Source: Adineta ricciae
Lineage: Eukaryota > Rotifera > Eurotatoria > Adinetida > Adinetidae
NCBI GenBank assembly: GCA_905250025.1
Contig: CAJNOJ010000290.1
Coordinates: 1 to 64,000 of the forward strand
Length of the DNA stretch: 64,000 nt
Direction: 5' to 3'
Shown: one piece after another, positions 1-10,599 of the stretch
How positions within the stretch are numbered: position 1 is the first letter of the stretch
How the letters are laid out: every line of letters begins with the position of its first letter
Position numbers and translations under genes: made by a program
Notes under the pieces: generated by a model
Databases searched by the model: none
What the model was told of the DNA's origin: nothing
Seen by the model: only the letters and a program-made list of their open reading frames with translations

Positions 1-100
1 TCTAAGTTTTTGATTATGAATTGATTTTCCGAAATGTGCTCATTTTCGGAACGCGTCTTCGTCCGAATGAAGTTAAGATAGTAAAATGAGTACGCATGGG

Positions 101-149
101 AACAGCTAGCCGTGAGTGGCCAACCGAACGGAGGCCGACGAACGACTAG
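101..149 (+). repeat. GC-rich 49-bp motif, copy 1
   Basis: This 49-bp segment shares its layout with 423-471: both run from AAC(A/G)GCTAGC through GTGAGTGG and GGCCGAC to AACGACTAG, about four fifths identical, same length, same strand. It stands out from the AT-rich surroundings. No function is apparent; a dispersed repeat or a structured RNA are possibilities. Confidence 0.5.
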
Positions 150-422
150 TTGTTTCTTTTGAAAATTAGTTGAAAAGTGAGACTTATAAGACTGTCGCAT
201 AGTGTCCATAATTTTTCTACGGTATATAGTATATATATAACGTCTTTTCGAGCTGCGAGAAAAAATATGTAGATCGCCAACTCATTCAACTAAAAATCAC
301 GATAAAGAATATACTGTAGGTCACGAAGTTGTGAAGAATTTCGGGAACCTTGCTAGAGACGGACTCAACAAGAACGAGGTACTTTTTGATATGAAAATAT
401 CATTAAACAGTTATTAGGTACC

Positions 423-471
423 AACGGCTAGCGGTGAGTGGTTGACCGGGGAGAGGCCGACAAACGACTAG
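423..471 (+). repeat. GC-rich 49-bp motif, copy 2
   Basis: Second copy of the motif at 101-149, 322 bp further on. GCTAGC, GTGAGTGG, GGCCGAC and the terminal CGACTAG are kept; the differences cluster in the middle. A shorter echo (CAACGGCTAG) lies near 1289. Confidence 0.5.
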
Positions 472-1716
472 GCGTTATAATCTCAGAAGACTTCAGGAAG
501 CGAAATTGGTCTAGGTAAAACATTCTGACAAATTATCAAATGATCAGATCGTTCAACTGAAATAATATTTTTCTCTCTTTGGATGGATATAGTGGCGCTC
601 TAATACTATCCTTTCAGTAGAGGGTTTAGCGGCTACTAGGCCGCGTTACTTGTATATATACGCTTTGAGTTTGACACATTTGATTGCGACTGGACAATCG
701 GAATCCTTTTCTATTGCTCCAAATACGATACCATATCCATTTTTTTCGAGAAATTCATGATCTTTGTAATCCTCACAAAATCTATTTTACAAATAAATGA
801 AAATTATGTATTCTTAATTGCTTTATAGTTACAGTGATCGAAATATTTTATCTGTTTACATTTTAATTGTTTATCTAAAATAGAAAAATCTTCTAATAGT
901 ATTACGACAAAGATTAATTTTTTTAGTTATCATTCTATACCGACCATTTTCTACGAAATAAAGTGCTTTTACTGAGAAACGTATCCTATGATGTCGAATA
1001 AACTTCAAGGTAAAACAACACTATCCACGTTTTATTTTAGTATACAAAAGAATTGCGTCCTTTTCTATACTCTCTTTGTTCTGCGTGAGAATAATACTCA
1101 GCGTTTTTTCTCACTAACTTTTTTAATCGTAAAATGTGTTCTTTTTCATAAAAGATGAAAGAATTAATCAAGTTTAACATGACTCAATAAATATTTTTTT
1201 TATATATCCTCATACATATTTAAGGAATCAAGCAAAATTGAAATTAAGCACCATGGAATTCGTTGATAATGACTGTCGACAAGGTGACAACGGCTAGACA
1301 ACGAGATTTCTTTAGATCACCAGAACAAAGAGAAGGTGTAAATATACCTGTGTGTATGTTTTAGTTTTCATTTCGAAAAAAGTTTTCACTGTTCGAGAAA
1401 AATTAAAAATAACCTTTCCTATACTTTTGTTCTCGTTTAAAATAATAATATGAAAATGTTATGTGTCATATGGCACAATTGTGAGTAATGGATTTTGTTT
1501 TCGTTGTAAATGTAATGTAATTAAGGAAACATATTGTTCAGATACGAATTAGAACCACGGTTTACGATCAATTATGTGAGGATTTTTTTGTTAATGAATT
1601 GTAACTCCTTTTTCAACAAACAAGAAGTACACATGTGTTAAATAAAGTAGAAATTCAATGTATATCACAAAAAAGAAAATAGTATTTTTTTCGAATTTCT
1701 GTGTCGCTCTAATTTT

Positions 1717-3015
1717 TTCTCTGTATAATAATGATTGGTATTTAATTTTTATATTTATTTTTTTGATTGTTTCTCTTTTTCGTTTGAAACGATCCCTTGA
1801 TAGATAGGAAAGAAATATCTGGATAGTTTTTATCTAAAATTAGAATTTTTTGTATGGAAAATAAAACATGGGCCATTGAGTCGTATTAAATTTGGCATTT
1901 CTTCTGTATGCAATTCAGCCTAAAAATCTGTTCTATACTATTTTAATAACTAACAGATACGAATCAAGTTTAAAGAAAGAAGTAAAAGTGTGATTAGATC
2001 AATTATCATTTGCTAGAAACATCTTTCTCATTCTCTCTCTGATTTAGTTCTAGAACGATGATGACGAATATAAAACTTGCCAGTGCTGATAAAACTAAAC
2101 AATAGTACAGTTAAATTTATTCATCACCTAAAGTTGCGCTGAATCATGATTCTTTTATTGTTTGAATCAATGTTATACAAACAAGCATATTTTTTTCTTT
2201 CATATAATTCTTTCTTTCATCTACAGAACATCATGTAATGTGACAGAATAATTTGAAGATTGATTTACTAAATATGAACTCACATTCATGATTATATCAC
2301 ATACGACAGTAGCTGACACTTTGATTGTGTCCGTATCAACAAGGACGCACGTTGTTCTTTTGAATACATCTGTACATTTATCTCGGTTAAATAAATCTTT
2401 CTAAACTGATTAGAATCATGATTATCACATCATATCGGTACAATCAATTATGAAGTACTTTGAAATAGAATGCGTTGTTTTTTTCCTAAACAAAAATCTT
2501 GTGTAGAAGTATATGTTTTCTAATAGCAAAACTATTGAAAATAATTTGTTTTGATATTCTCACACTGTAATGAAAATGAAAGAAATTATCAAAACGACTC
2601 TTTGAAGAATTAATTGAACTGTGACAGGATGTATTTTCCTGCGTATAAAAAACATGAAAACATTTTTTTTTGAGGATGCAGATAATGACAGAGTTGATAT
2701 TTTCTGTCTGAGAATTGAGAAAATCATACATTGTCTACAGAATATAAGATCTAAAAACGAGTAAAGATCTTTTAAAATGAATATGTCGATACTCGACACC
2801 ACTCTAATAATAATAAACAATTCATATAGATAGTTTAATAGTTAGCATCTTATCTAAGTACGTAAGAACAGAAAATTTCTAAAGAAAAATTTTTTATTAT
2901 CAAATGTCAAAATACTCATCGAGTCAAAATAGAATAAATACTCTTTTTCGCGAATATTTTATAATTTGATTTTTCTCATTTGATATCCATTATTTTCCTC
3001 ATACAGATAAAAATC
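1717..3015. other. Upstream region of receptor 1, no gene seen
   Basis: AT-rich DNA shared by blocks A and B (17330-18668 in B). Block B carries about 48 bp, flanked by a GTTTCTC repeat, that A lacks near 1770. Reading frames here differ between copies through indels, so I regard them as chance. Confidence 0.5.
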
Positions 3016-4021
3016 ATGGACGTTGGATATATTAACCGAATAACAAGTGACTTAGCACTGTACGGCAGTTTTATTTTACTCATTCTTGGCAATATAGGAT
3101 GCTTATGCAATTTTATAACATTCTCATCTAAACAAATGAGACAAAATTCATGTGGTTGGAATTTCCTCATGTCAACTATAGCAGATTTTTTCCTTTTCAA
3201 TTCTCTTTTGCCGACGAAAATGGCGAGTGATTATTTTGGTAACACTTTGATTCTTACATCGTCTCTTTACTGCAAAATGCGTACTTTTATTGGATTTACA
3301 TTACCATCCATTTCTCTCGGTTATTTGGTATTCGCTGCATTGGATCGATGCTTAGCAACATCACAAAGTACACGTCTTCGCTCGTTTAGTCAAATAAAAG
3401 TAGCACATCGTTTGACATGTGCGCCAATTCTTCTTTACACCTTTACTACTGCACATCAGCTCTATTATTATGATTTACGATCGAAATGTGCACCACTACC
3501 CGGAAACTACTCAATTTTTATGTCAGTCTACAATATTATCTGGACAAGTTTAGTTCCACAAAGTATCATGCTCACATTTGGTCTTGTCACGTTCTACAAT
3601 ATGCGAGCAAGTCGTCGACGTTTGATCGTTCAAGGTGCACAACAACGGAATCAATTACGAAATCGAATCGATACTCATTTCATTACCATTGTACTCGTTC
3701 AAGTGTTAACCAGTTCCATTTTACTCAATACTCTCAAAGAATCTCGTCAAAGACAATCAACGACTTGCTCTCGAGTCATTGCTCTTACAAGTATCGAGCT
3801 TAATTTTCTATTTAAATTTCGCTAAGAGTTTCTTCTTCAATACACTGACAAGCAAACTCTTCCGTCAAATCTTGCGTGATCGTGTTTTAGCCTGTTTCAA
3901 TCTTAACGGATTATGGAATACTCGTATTCGACCTATCCAAACAAAAAATATCGCGTCAAATCAATTGAACAATATACGAAACAAAACAGATAATTTTGTA
4001 ATCAATGCAATTACTCAATAA
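3016..4021 (+). pseudogene. Rhodopsin-like 7TM receptor 1, version A, frameshifted
   Basis: This is the version-A copy of the receptor at 18669-19661. It keeps the start (MDVGYINR), the TM1 GN motif, the TM3 cysteine and a DRC triplet in place of DRY. At about 3730 it has lost 29 bp relative to version B. In B the lost stretch lies between two direct copies of TACTCAATA, and A keeps only one, as expected from slippage or repeat-mediated deletion. The frame shifts in TM6 and the original frame ends at 3825. The TM7 and C-tail sequence survives in another frame up to 4021. Unless spliced around, the product lacks TM6-TM7 and should not signal. Its 3' end faces the caspase gene only 27 bp away. 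Confidence 0.85.
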
Positions 4022-4048
4022 ATATTTGTCACGCTTATTCTGTTCTGT

Positions 4049-4910
4049 TTATTTTACAAGTAATCCTTCTTCGACCTTCGTTTTCTTTTTGCCATCATTT
4101 GAATTTAATGGCCTATCAATTAAATAAATTGGTTCAAAATCGATTAGACCATCATAACGTGTTGGTTTTTGCCTTTGTTTACTTTCAATACAAACACCAT
4201 TGTTTACACTTCGGAATAATTGTCGTAAATCTTTATTTGGTTTTGTCAGATGTTTCAATAAATGTTTCGCATACAATCCATTTCTTTCAATCAATAAACC
4301 ATCCGAAGCAATTTGATATTGACTACAAGCGAATACAACATATGTACCTTTTGGTACTTTTGTATCTTCTGAAGCATTATTTTCGTATTTAACTAAACAC
4401 ATATTATATATTTAGAAGAGACATTACTCATTTATATTTCCTACCGTTATTTCGTCTTTTTCTATGTCGGTGGGAATATGGTAATCGACAACAATCTAAT
4501 ATAAATATGATAATAGACGATGGAAATTGTTGTGACCATTGACAAAGAATCTGTTCAGTATGAATGACAGAATTTTCAATACCTTGTTCCTTTGCAATCA
4601 ATTCATCATCAATCGGTAATAAATAATTCTTTCCATTCATTTCACAACCATGACCAGAAAAATAGAATATAATCAAATCGCCATTGCGTATTGTTTTTGA
4701 AAACTCAGAAAAAACATTCTTCATTTCTGAATTACATAAATCATAATGTTTTCTCACATGAAAATTCATCGTTCGTAAAGTATGACTAATATCATTGACA
4801 TCATTGATCGTATGAAAAAGTTGATCTTCGTGTGCACGATAATTTTGATTTCCAATAAGTAATCCAACTTTACGTTCAAAGATTGCATGATTGAAACTTG
4901 TAGTATCCAT
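4049..4910 (-). CDS. Caspase-like cysteine protease, version A
   Basis: Two exons, 4910-4445 and 4392-4049, joined over a 52-bp GT-AG phase-1 intron, give 269 residues. The start was chosen at MDTTSF because the upstream extension open in this copy is frameshifted in version B. The fold is the p20-type caspase/paracaspase domain: the early LLIGNQNY strand, the catalytic histidine in YFSGHG (H87), and the catalytic cysteine in LDCCR (C141, matching the DxCR pattern). The domain starts near the N-terminus, so there is no long prodomain and no adaptor domain. Clan CD specificity cannot be told from sequence. It ends tail-to-tail with receptor 1; the two genes must share a very short 3' intergenic region. 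Confidence 0.85.
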
Positions 4911-7220
4911 GAAAAAAATAAATTTCAACTGAATTTCAAAACTTCTTTCTTTTGTCATTCCAAGCAAATGTGAGTCATATGAAAGTATTATGCAAGATTT
5001 CATATATATTTCATAACCATCTTGAAATGTGACTATTGCCAGATATGCACGTTAAAGAATGATTGAAATCATATAGAAGAGAAAACTAATTTGAGTAAAA
5101 ATGAAATTTTTTAATTTAATTCATATCAAATTCATTCATTGTTGTTATTGGAGAATAAACAGAATTTATATTTTCTCTATAAAAGCTGCGAATTTTTATT
5201 GATTCTCTTTAGTTCGATATCGCTTCCATCATGCACTACCAAGTCCAAGAAGAATAAAACCATATATAATACTTGATATGAAAAATACTGTCAGATAATT
5301 CCATTATACGGACATTCGTATAAGAAATCTTCACTCAATTTCCATGCTGGAAAATTGCGGTATTATGATCAATGTGGAACGGTGTGAATGGATAGTTATA
5401 TTTCAAGGAGAAACTGTTGCAAATCTGAATTTCCTGGAAGACGCTGTAGTGCAATCAAATCTCATCTTTTTTCGTCAATTAACCGAAAATGAACGTGCCG
5501 AAATCTAATGACATTTTTCCAACACGAACTTGAAGACGAAGAAGATGAACGGAGCTTTTGCCTCGTTCGACAAAGATTTTTCTGAATATTTTTCTCTCCC
5601 ACGTTCTTCTTCTCGTTCTTCACCGACGACGACGAATTTGGACGGTAAACGCGAAGAAAATCTCGACCAACGAAACTCGTCCTTGTCTCACCACCACGTG
5701 TTCCACCCCGCCGGGCAACCGCTCCCCCGTCGGTGGTTGAACCGACTGTAGTTTGACAGGTAAGTTCGTTATGATCACAAAATCATTTCACTTTCATCTG
5801 TGTTTGCGACTTTTAGCGTGTCGTCCGTCGTCCTTCGGTTCGATGACCATAGCTGATGGTGATAAGAATTTTTGAAAATGGTCATCCCTTTTGACTGAAT
5901 CAGTAGATGAGAAAGCTTAGATAGATGATTAGTAAGTTTTGCTAATTCAGTACGCATATTCATAATCTTTTTTTCCGTTCATGCACAAGAGCAATGTGCA
6001 GGAAAAGTGACATACACAAACAAATGACGTACGAAAGAAACGTGCATATAAGTGAGAGAATTGATATCAATAAAAGAATAAATGAGAAGTAGAAATCAGT
6101 AAGAACGTTCCTGGTCCATGGACTCAGTTGTCCTTTCGTATAAACCTTCCTTTCAAAATCGCCAAACAAAACAACGAAGGATAAAAATTGACGAATTGAA
6201 AGGGGTGAGCTTTGATTGTCAATGAATCATCGTATTTCGATTGATATTTATGAAGTTCTACCAGGTATCACAAGTACTTCTACTACTTAGAACATGAGAA
6301 TAATAAATCTGCTTTTACTACGATCAGTTAATTTCCTTGTAGTCCAATAAATAAAATTGCGACATATCAAATTCATGATTGTACTTGTTACAGTGACAAT
6401 GACGGATAAACGTGAACTTAGATTGGGATCTTTTTTTTAAAATAGAACCTAGTTTCACACGATAGGCAATTGTTTCAAACACAATCACGCAAACAATTGC
6501 CATCTAAATTCAATTTGGTGACTTTTTACCATCAATAGAACGACAGCAAATGCAATGAAAGAGAAAGGCATTCGTTTTTTAGTAGAAATATACGGTTCTT
6601 TGATCGAAAGGAATGTTTTTCTGATGAGAAAATGAATAGTTGGAAAGAAAAAGTACATACTCCAGTAACTGGATTGACCCGTCTTTCACCCGTTTCCTTT
6701 GTTCATATTTCAAACGCCGGTCGTATAGGTTCTTCGAACTTGATCGAATCCTATTCAAACCAAACAAAATGTGAATTTTTCATTTCTATTTTTCTTCTCC
6801 TACCCAATCATATTGCAAAACGGATTGTCGACGTTTCCAGGATTCAAATACATAAGTAATCTATATAATTATCCTGAAGCACTTTCATGGTACAGAAAAG
6901 CTTTTATACCTCAACAATAACTATTTCCTCCAAATCATCTTGATATATCTAGATCCTTCAACAACAGTGGGATGATGCATTACGGTACGGATGAAAATGC
7001 ACAAGTGTTTTAAGTGTGTATACATGCCGTGCAACTTAACCAACAGCTAACTCTCATCAAACTATCTTCAGATGCAACTGTATAAGAAAGATGTCGAAAA
7101 ACAAAACGAAAATGGTAGTTTTCAGTCCTTTTATTACATCTCCACATGAAATTTTCTAACTTCTATTGATATCTATGAGAATTTATTCATTATATAACAT
7201 ATAGATAAATATATCAACAT
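4911..7220. other. Intergenic region with small, weakly supported reading frames
   Basis: No gene I can support. It holds a low-complexity Ser/Arg/Thr-type reading frame around 5545-5690 (duplicated at 21229-21575), a 144-bp insertion relative to version B (listed separately), and the counterpart of a possible small membrane-protein exon (6571 downward), which in this copy is interrupted by about 31 extra bases. Hydrophobic frames at 5960-6169 are not kept in version B. Confidence 0.45.
5685..5835. other. 144-bp insertion flanked by a 7-bp direct repeat, with intron-like sequence
   Basis: Version B reads straight from ACTCGTCCTT into CGATTCG. Version A has an extra segment between two copies of CGTCCTT (5678-5684 and 5829-5835). 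The insert is GC-rich at its left (about 5695-5745) and then contains a strong splice donor, GACAG|GTAAGTTCG at 5758/5759, and an acceptor-like TTTTAG at 5810-5815. The direct repeat looks like a target-site duplication, though precise loss from version B by recombination between the repeats is equally possible. Confidence 0.55.
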
Positions 7221-8126
7221 TCAGTTTAGATGTATATCCGTAATAGGAACAATGGATTCTTTTACTGAAAAATTCAATTCTGCAAGAATGTCATGAGCAC
7301 TTTGCAAATGCTCTACTTTCGAGCGATATAATAAACCTGAATGGTATAAATTTAGATATTTGTTGATCATTTGCAAACGAACTTCCACGGAATATTTCTG
7401 TTTTTGATTGAGAAAGATAAGATCATTAGCAACCATATATCGAATCACTAATAAAGGCGTTCTCGTTCGAAATGGATAAAAATTCTCATTTCGGATTGCG
7501 TTAGAATTCGATGATTGATGAAATTCACCGAACATAAGACCATGTTGAATGATGAAAGTCGGTTTAAGTTCTGTTTGAATTTCATCAATTAAATTATGCG
7601 GAATATTCAACGAACGAATCAAAATAAGTAGACATTTATAAACCAATTTACTTTTTGTAGCATTAACTGGTTGTAATTTACAGAGAAAATCGTTTTTACA
7701 CCGTTCGATCATTTGGATAAATCGTGTCTTGTTCGTATATTCATCATTTGAAATGAAAAAATAAATCGTCTTTTGTTTGAATGCTACTGGCACAAACGGG
7801 CAGACTGGTCCTGATCGATTTATATATTCATTATTTTGACAAAGAAAATCTTGGATATATTCATAGATTGACACACAATCAAGATCAGACTTCGTATGAT
7901 ATTGATGAGTATTTTCACACCTATGAAACATATCGATAGGGATGAATGGACATTTCTCCTTATCATCAGCTCGTTGACAGTACAATCGATGAAATTGATG
8001 AAGATTTAAATAAGAAGGATAAGAATAATATCGATAAGATTTGATTATAAATACAATGAAAACGATTGTGGTTAAAATCAAGATAAAGATTTTGACATCC
8101 AACAATTCGATGATTATTTGCTCCAT
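7221..8126 (-). CDS. Membrane-anchored DUF6875-like protein, version A
   Basis: A single exon of 301 residues. Residues 10-30 form one hydrophobic span (signal anchor), followed by basic and tyrosine-rich SYRYYSYPSY. The rest is soluble and carries SGPVCPFVP (C109), GLMFGEFH (196-203) and a run ending in IRYMVANDLIFL (228-239). I recognise this motif order from bacterial DUF6875-type proteins, whose biochemical role is not known to me; the anchor would be a eukaryotic addition. Version B (22887-23792) has the same length and few substitutions, so it appears maintained. It is divergently oriented to the ubiquitin-like gene, sharing a 775-bp upstream region. A bacterial origin is inference. Confidence 0.7.
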   Translation of the reverse strand: MEQIIIELLDVKIFILILTTIVFIVFIIKSYRYYSYPSYLNLHQFHRLYCQRADDKEKCPFIPIDMFHRCENTHQYHTKSDLDCVSIYEYIQDFLCQNNEYINRSGPVCPFVPVAFKQKTIYFFISNDEYTNKTRFIQMIERCKNDFLCKLQPVNATKSKLVYKCLLILIRSLNIPHNLIDEIQTELKPTFIIQHGLMFGEFHQSSNSNAIRNENFYPFRTRTPLLVIRYMVANDLIFLNQKQKYSVEVRLQMINKYLNLYHSGLLYRSKVEHLQSAHDILAELNFSVKESIVPITDIHLN

Positions 8127-8901
8127 TTGTTGTTCGAAATGAAAGATTTCTCGCAGAGAAACATTCGTTTATATAATATAGATTGAAATTGGTATTTTCC
8201 CCAACAACGCAAATCACCGATTTTTCGTTGTTCGTATTTAGTTACTATAGATAGAAATATTATCTTTCCCATCGACGTCATTCATTGTATTTTACTCTTT
8301 GTTCTGTTAATCGTATCGTTGGCATTAATACCAGTCATTTTCTTGTGCGAAGAGAAAAAATAATCGCGTTGCTCGTTTTGCATATTCATTTGGAATTTTT
8401 ATTCAAATTCAATTATAACAGATTATCAATAAGAGATAAACCATCGAGGATTTTTTTCAACTAAACAAGAAGGATCATTCATTTAATTCAATGATTTATA
8501 TTCTAGATGGTAGACAGTTTATCTTGATATCAAAGCATGGTTCTAGAGAACAGATCTGTACGGCACTATAGCTATTCGCACATGATCAGAGTCGGATGTT
8601 ATTCTCGGTGTATACTGTCTATTGAAAACTAAATAAATATCTGGAAATTGTTTCACCCTGTGAGTTCAAAAAGATTTTCGACCTCAAAAGACGGTGTATT
8701 TTTAAGATACAGAAAGTAAAGCAGCAGGTGTTGTGTACATTTTTAAAAATTTTCGACACGGTTGCGGAAAAAAACTACTTAAGAATGATTCATACTATTG
8801 ACTTTTGTTAGCTGGTTTTTTCCAATATAGAAGCCCTATAAAATCATACTTTTTTGCGCTACATTTAATTTAGACGAATAACTCTACACATTTCTCCCAG
8901 A
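8127..8901. other. Shared upstream region of two divergent genes
   Basis: This 775-bp stretch separates the DUF6875-like gene (-) from the ubiquitin-like gene (+). It is conserved in version B (23793-24566). No further coding region is seen. A TATA-like site lies near its right end. Confidence 0.5.
8837..8844 (+). promoter_or_regulatory. TATA-like box of the ubiquitin-like gene
   Basis: TATAAAAT, 65 bp before the ATG at 8902; the same octamer sits at the same distance in version B (24502-24509, ATG 24567). Position and conservation suggest a core promoter; not proven. Confidence 0.45.
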
Positions 8902-10139
8902 ATGGCTGCCGCTAGTATTGCTTCATTCACATTTGAAAACTTAGTTTCTAAAGTACAGGCCATTCAAAATCAAGCAACTCAGTTCGAAAATGTGCTTAAT
9001 CGTCGTTGTCAAGAAAACAGTCATGTCAAGGATCGGTTGAAATCTCGTTCATTTACATTCATAGACCCTTATGGACACCATCTCACTGATGAGTTTTTCG
9101 ATCATGATTTGATCAGTAAAGTCCTCAAGCACTTCAAGAAAAACTATGTACCCAAGTATCTACAAAAATGGACTCAAGTTGGTATAATGAGAGAAAATAC
9201 GCTCTCAGGGTTGACTGATGCTCAATTAAACTCACCTGTTTCTCATTTTGATACTCACTTTCAATTCATTGCATATGGTCCAGTGACTGTGTGGCTCGGG
9301 AAGTATGAATCTGCTCGACTCAGGCAACTTACAATCTCGGTTCGGTTAATGGACACAATCGAAACTATCAAATCAAAAATACTTCAAAGATTAAGCGTGA
9401 AAAATATCGAAATCAGATTATGTAGAGTGCCACAGTTCGCAAAACCATATCGAGAGAGTTGGCTCAATGCCACACACCTACATGTAAACGAAACAGTTAT
9501 GTCGTGTCGATTATACGAAGAAGATGCAGTCATCATGGCTAATATTGTCTCGAACCAGGTAAGGTAGTGTTCATTTGCATAAATTTCCTTCATTTATACT
9601 TTTAGAATCTAGACGTCAATGCTGAGTTTGATATATGTGTGAAAACGCTCACTCACCTTGTGATTTATTTGTCTGTTTGTCAATCAGATACTGTGCAGAA
9701 TTTGAAAGAAAAAATACAGGATAAAGAAGGTATTCCTCCCGATCAACAGCGTTTAATCGTTGCGGGTGTTCAGTTAGGAGCTGATGCAACAATAGGCGAA
9801 TATGACATACGAAATGGGACAACACTTCATCTAGTACTAAGATTACGTGGCGGAATGTTTCATAGTACCAGTGGAAGAGAGAACTTTGATTATCTGTTGT
9901 ATACTAATACAACTGTCGTTAAAAACATTTTCAAATTTCACCGTAACGATACGAAACAAGCATATTGTCTGTCATCGAGGAAGTTGCAAGATTTCATTGA
10001 ACAAGCACATAGTGTTTTAGCTGATTTATACTACGGAATTGAAAATATTGATATACATATGCCATCTTCCGATCTAAAGGACGACATATTTCCACGGATG
10101 AATAATCAAGAAGAAAGCAGTGACGATGATAGCCAGTAA
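8902..10139 (+). CDS. Ubiquitin-like domain protein, version A (intact)
   Basis: Exons 8902-9558 and 9606-10139, joined over a 47-bp GT-AG phase-0 intron, encode 396 residues. Residues 227-302 are a clear ubiquitin domain: ICVKTL at its start, [18 protein letters not shown], and LRLRGG at 301-302, followed by MFHSTSGR rather than ending. The GG is therefore internal, so cleavage by a deubiquitinase or a non-conjugated role are both possible. Residues about 130-219 may be a second, much diverged beta-grasp unit ([16 protein letters not shown]). The far C-terminus is acidic and serine-rich (EESSDDDSQ). TTT/leucine changes inside the domain (HLVIYLSV for the usual GKTITLEV) mark it as ubiquitin-like, not ubiquitin. 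Version B carries a stop at codon 27. Confidence 0.85.
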
Positions 10140-10599
10140 TGGTAGATAAACTCTATACTCTTGTTTTTTATAACTTTTTTAAAGATCCATCTCGAAGGAT
10201 ACAATGACTTGCAGCATTAATAATACAGAAATAAGCTTTTTATGTCCTTGATGAGTTACTAAATTTGCTTTGAGCCATTACCTAAAAGTCCAATTTATCA
10301 AGAGAGTGTACTTTCATAGAAACTCTGTACATCATCAACGATAGACAAAGAGATGAAGTTGAATCTATATCATATATTAACGAATCTCTTACACTTTTGC
10401 AATTTTACACCTGTTCTCTCGAGGAGAGTCACATGTTTTCAACAGAACAACAAAAAAGAAGAATTGCAGACTGCCGTCCGAATGGTGCAAGTAGAAGTAA
10501 AGAAAAAAGGGCAAATATTTGCTTTTACGCACATATACAGGACCACTATTTTTGTTAGTATTTACCAAGTTATTTTTCATGTTAGTTCACATCGATATT
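10140..10599. other. Intergenic, no gene seen
   Basis: The first about 120 bp after the stop (TAGATAAACTCTATACTC onward) are also found after the truncated ubiquitin-like relic at 14470, showing that the relic arose by DNA duplication including the 3' flank. The remainder leads into the F-box gene. Confidence 0.5.

Larger units (their letters stand above)
1..1716. other. Non-coding flank left of block A
   Basis: I see no convincing coding region here: stop codons are frequent in all frames. It is AT-rich apart from two GC-rich 49-bp motif copies (listed separately). The similarity between block A and block B begins at about 1717 (17330 in block B); left of that point the two flanks are unrelated, so this is where the two versions of the locus diverge. 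Confidence 0.6.

Noticed and set aside
5960-6169. Hydrophobic 69-codon minus-strand frame
   Set aside because: Version B lacks 17 bp here and loses the frame, so there is no sign of selection.
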